A DNA stretch of 64,000 bases from positions 94,807 to 158,806 of the forward strand of contig NZ_FUIC01000027.1 in the NCBI RefSeq assembly GCF_900163695.1, given 5' to 3'. Positions 63,164 through 64,000 of this stretch are shown here, one piece after another. Both the position numbers and the translations under genes were made by a program. The stretch is from Gulosibacter sp. 10. Its GTDB lineage: Bacteria > Actinomycetota > Actinomycetes > Actinomycetales > Microbacteriaceae. Under the pieces are notes generated by a model. It did not search any database. It had not been told where the DNA came from and was given only the letters and a program-made list of their open reading frames with translations. Within the stretch, counting starts at the first letter, position 1; every line of letters starts with the position of its first letter.

Positions 63164-64000
63164 TCAGTGCGATCGCTCGTGCCGAGGATACTCGCTGACA
63201 TCGCGGTCGCGATAGTCGTGCACTCGCTTGGCCTTGCCCTCGGAGCGGGGCAGCGTGTCGGGCTCGACCACGCAGACCCGCACGCTGGAGCCGATGGTGA
63301 GCTTGATCGACTCCTGCAGGCCCCGCCCGCAGGCCTCGCCCGCGGCGGCGTCGAACTCGGGCCGGCGCTCGATCACGACGGTGAGCTCGTCGAGCCGCTT
63401 CGGGCGGGTGAGCTCGAGGTGGTACTGGGGCGCGAGCGCCTCCTGCCGCAGCGCGAGCTCCTCGATCTGCGAGGGGAAGAGGTTGACGCCGCGGAGGATG
63501 ATCATGTCGTCGGTGCGCGAGCGGACCTTCTGCATCCGGCGCATGGCGGGCCGCGCGTCTCCGGGCAGCAGCCGGGAGAGGTCCTTGGTCCGATAGCGGA
63601 TGATCGGCATCGCCTCGCGGGTGAGCGAGGTGAACACGAGCTCGCCCTCCTCGCCGTCGGGCAGCACCCGGTCGAGCCGGTCGGGGTCGACGATCTCGGG
63701 GAGGAAGAGATCCTCCCACACGGTGGAGCCCTGCTGGTGCTCCGCCGACTCGCCCGCGACCCCGGGGCCCATGAGCTCCGAGAGCCCGTAGATGTCCACG
63801 GCCTTGACGCCGAGGCCCCGCTCGAGCTCCTGCCGGACCTCCTCGGACCAGGGCTCCGCGCCGAGGATGGCGATCTCGATCGGGGTATCGGTCGGATCCA
63901 TGCCGTTGCCGCGCATGTAGTCGAGGATCGTGAGCAGATAGGACGGGGTGCACATGATGATCCGCGAGCCGAAGTCCTTCATGAGCTGCACCTGCCGCGG
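63164..64000 (-). CDS. paaK: Phenylacetate--CoA ligase, N-terminal part outside window
   Basis: The frame is open to the window end, leaving about 278 C-terminal residues of an enzyme usually near 435. It has the adenylate-forming motifs YGLSELMGPGVAGES, RYRTKDLSRLLPGD, and the GVNLFPSQIEE hinge motif that follows RSRTDDMIILR. The C-terminal Lys is in SEGKAKRVHDYRDR. It activates phenylacetate to phenylacetyl-CoA, the pathway inducer. Minus strand, followed by a terminator and the TetR gene; other paa genes may lie beyond the window. Confidence 0.94.
   Translation of the reverse strand, partial: PRQVQLMKDFGSRIIMCTPSYLLTILDYMRGNGMDPTDTPIEIAILGAEPWSEEVRQELERGLGVKAVDIYGLSELMGPGVAGESAEHQQGSTVWEDLFLPEIVDPDRLDRVLPDGEEGELVFTSLTREAMPIIRYRTKDLSRLLPGDARPAMRRMQKVRSRTDDMIILRGVNLFPSQIEELALRQEALAPQYHLELTRPKRLDELTVVIERRPEFDAAAGEACGRGLQESIKLTIGSSVRVCVVEPDTLPRSEGKAKRVHDYRDRDVSEYPRHERSH

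Noticed and set aside
60231-63953. A 1240-codon minus-strand open frame spanning paaZ, the TetR gene and paaK
   Set aside because: It crosses three real genes with clear motifs in other frames; its translation is low complexity.
1-64000. CRISPR arrays, tRNA or rRNA genes, insertion sequences and prophage
   Set aside because: I saw no regularly spaced repeats, no clover-leaf CCA ends, no transposase or integrase frame and no terminal inverted repeats.

Overview
The window is a chromosomal segment of a high-GC Gram-positive bacterium. I place it in the actinobacterial family Microbacteriaceae, probably near Leucobacter. The supporting features are very GC-rich third codon positions, frequent GTG and TTG starts, leaderless-type promoters, the actinobacterial division gene order (mraZ to divIVA/wag31), a PknL/Rv2175c-like pair beside aroG and idsA, and a QcrCAB-CtaCDEF respiratory set. 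The genus is an inference. I see no tRNA, rRNA, insertion sequence, prophage or CRISPR array.

Region 1 (1-6290) holds a lysophosphatidate acyltransferase (cut by the window edge), class II DAHP synthase aroG, a PASTA Ser/Thr kinase of PknL type, its divergent small DNA-binding partner, an IdsA-type polyprenyl diphosphate synthase and a DUF3040 membrane protein. Region 2 (6291-25925) is the division and cell wall cluster: mraZ, rsmH, ftsL-like, ftsI, a murE-like gene, murF, mraY, murD, ftsW, murG, murC, ftsQ, ftsZ, yggS, sepF, yggT, divIVA, lspA and an Rlu pseudouridine synthase. It starts with a four-copy MraZ operator, and a structured leader precedes rsmH. The gene in the murE slot is intact and well translated, but it encodes only about 361 residues, lacks the C-terminal ligase domain and has lost several catalytic motifs. 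It looks like a MurE pseudoenzyme. Region 3 (25994-33120) holds dnaE, hisD, nrdR, pyrD and a convergent DUF3043 gene.

Region 4 (33121-43145) is the most accessory-looking part. It is one operon encoding a lipoprotein solute-binding protein, two Opp/Dpp-type permeases, a fused double ATPase, two different luciferase-like flavin monooxygenases and a 689-residue FAD/NAD(P)-binding protein. This reads as an import-and-oxidise system for an unknown substrate. An M20 peptidase and the Fe-S carrier erpA follow.

Region 5 (45181-53933) encodes the cytochrome bc1-aa3 supercomplex in two facing blocks, ctaC-ctaD-ctaF on + and ctaE-qcrC-qcrA-qcrB on -. An AlkZ-like DNA glycosylase family gene lies between them. 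trpD, ptsH (HPr), a small membrane protein and an MFS transporter follow. Region 6 (57241-64000) is part of a phenylacetate degradation cluster: thiolase, enoyl-CoA hydratase, 3-hydroxyacyl-CoA dehydrogenase, paaZ, a TetR-family regulator and paaK (cut by the window edge). A nearly identical 12-bp motif lies upstream of both paa transcription units, in opposite orientation. Many isolated promoters have a -10 hexamer ending 6 to 9 nt before the start codon and no ribosome binding site, which indicates widespread leaderless transcription.
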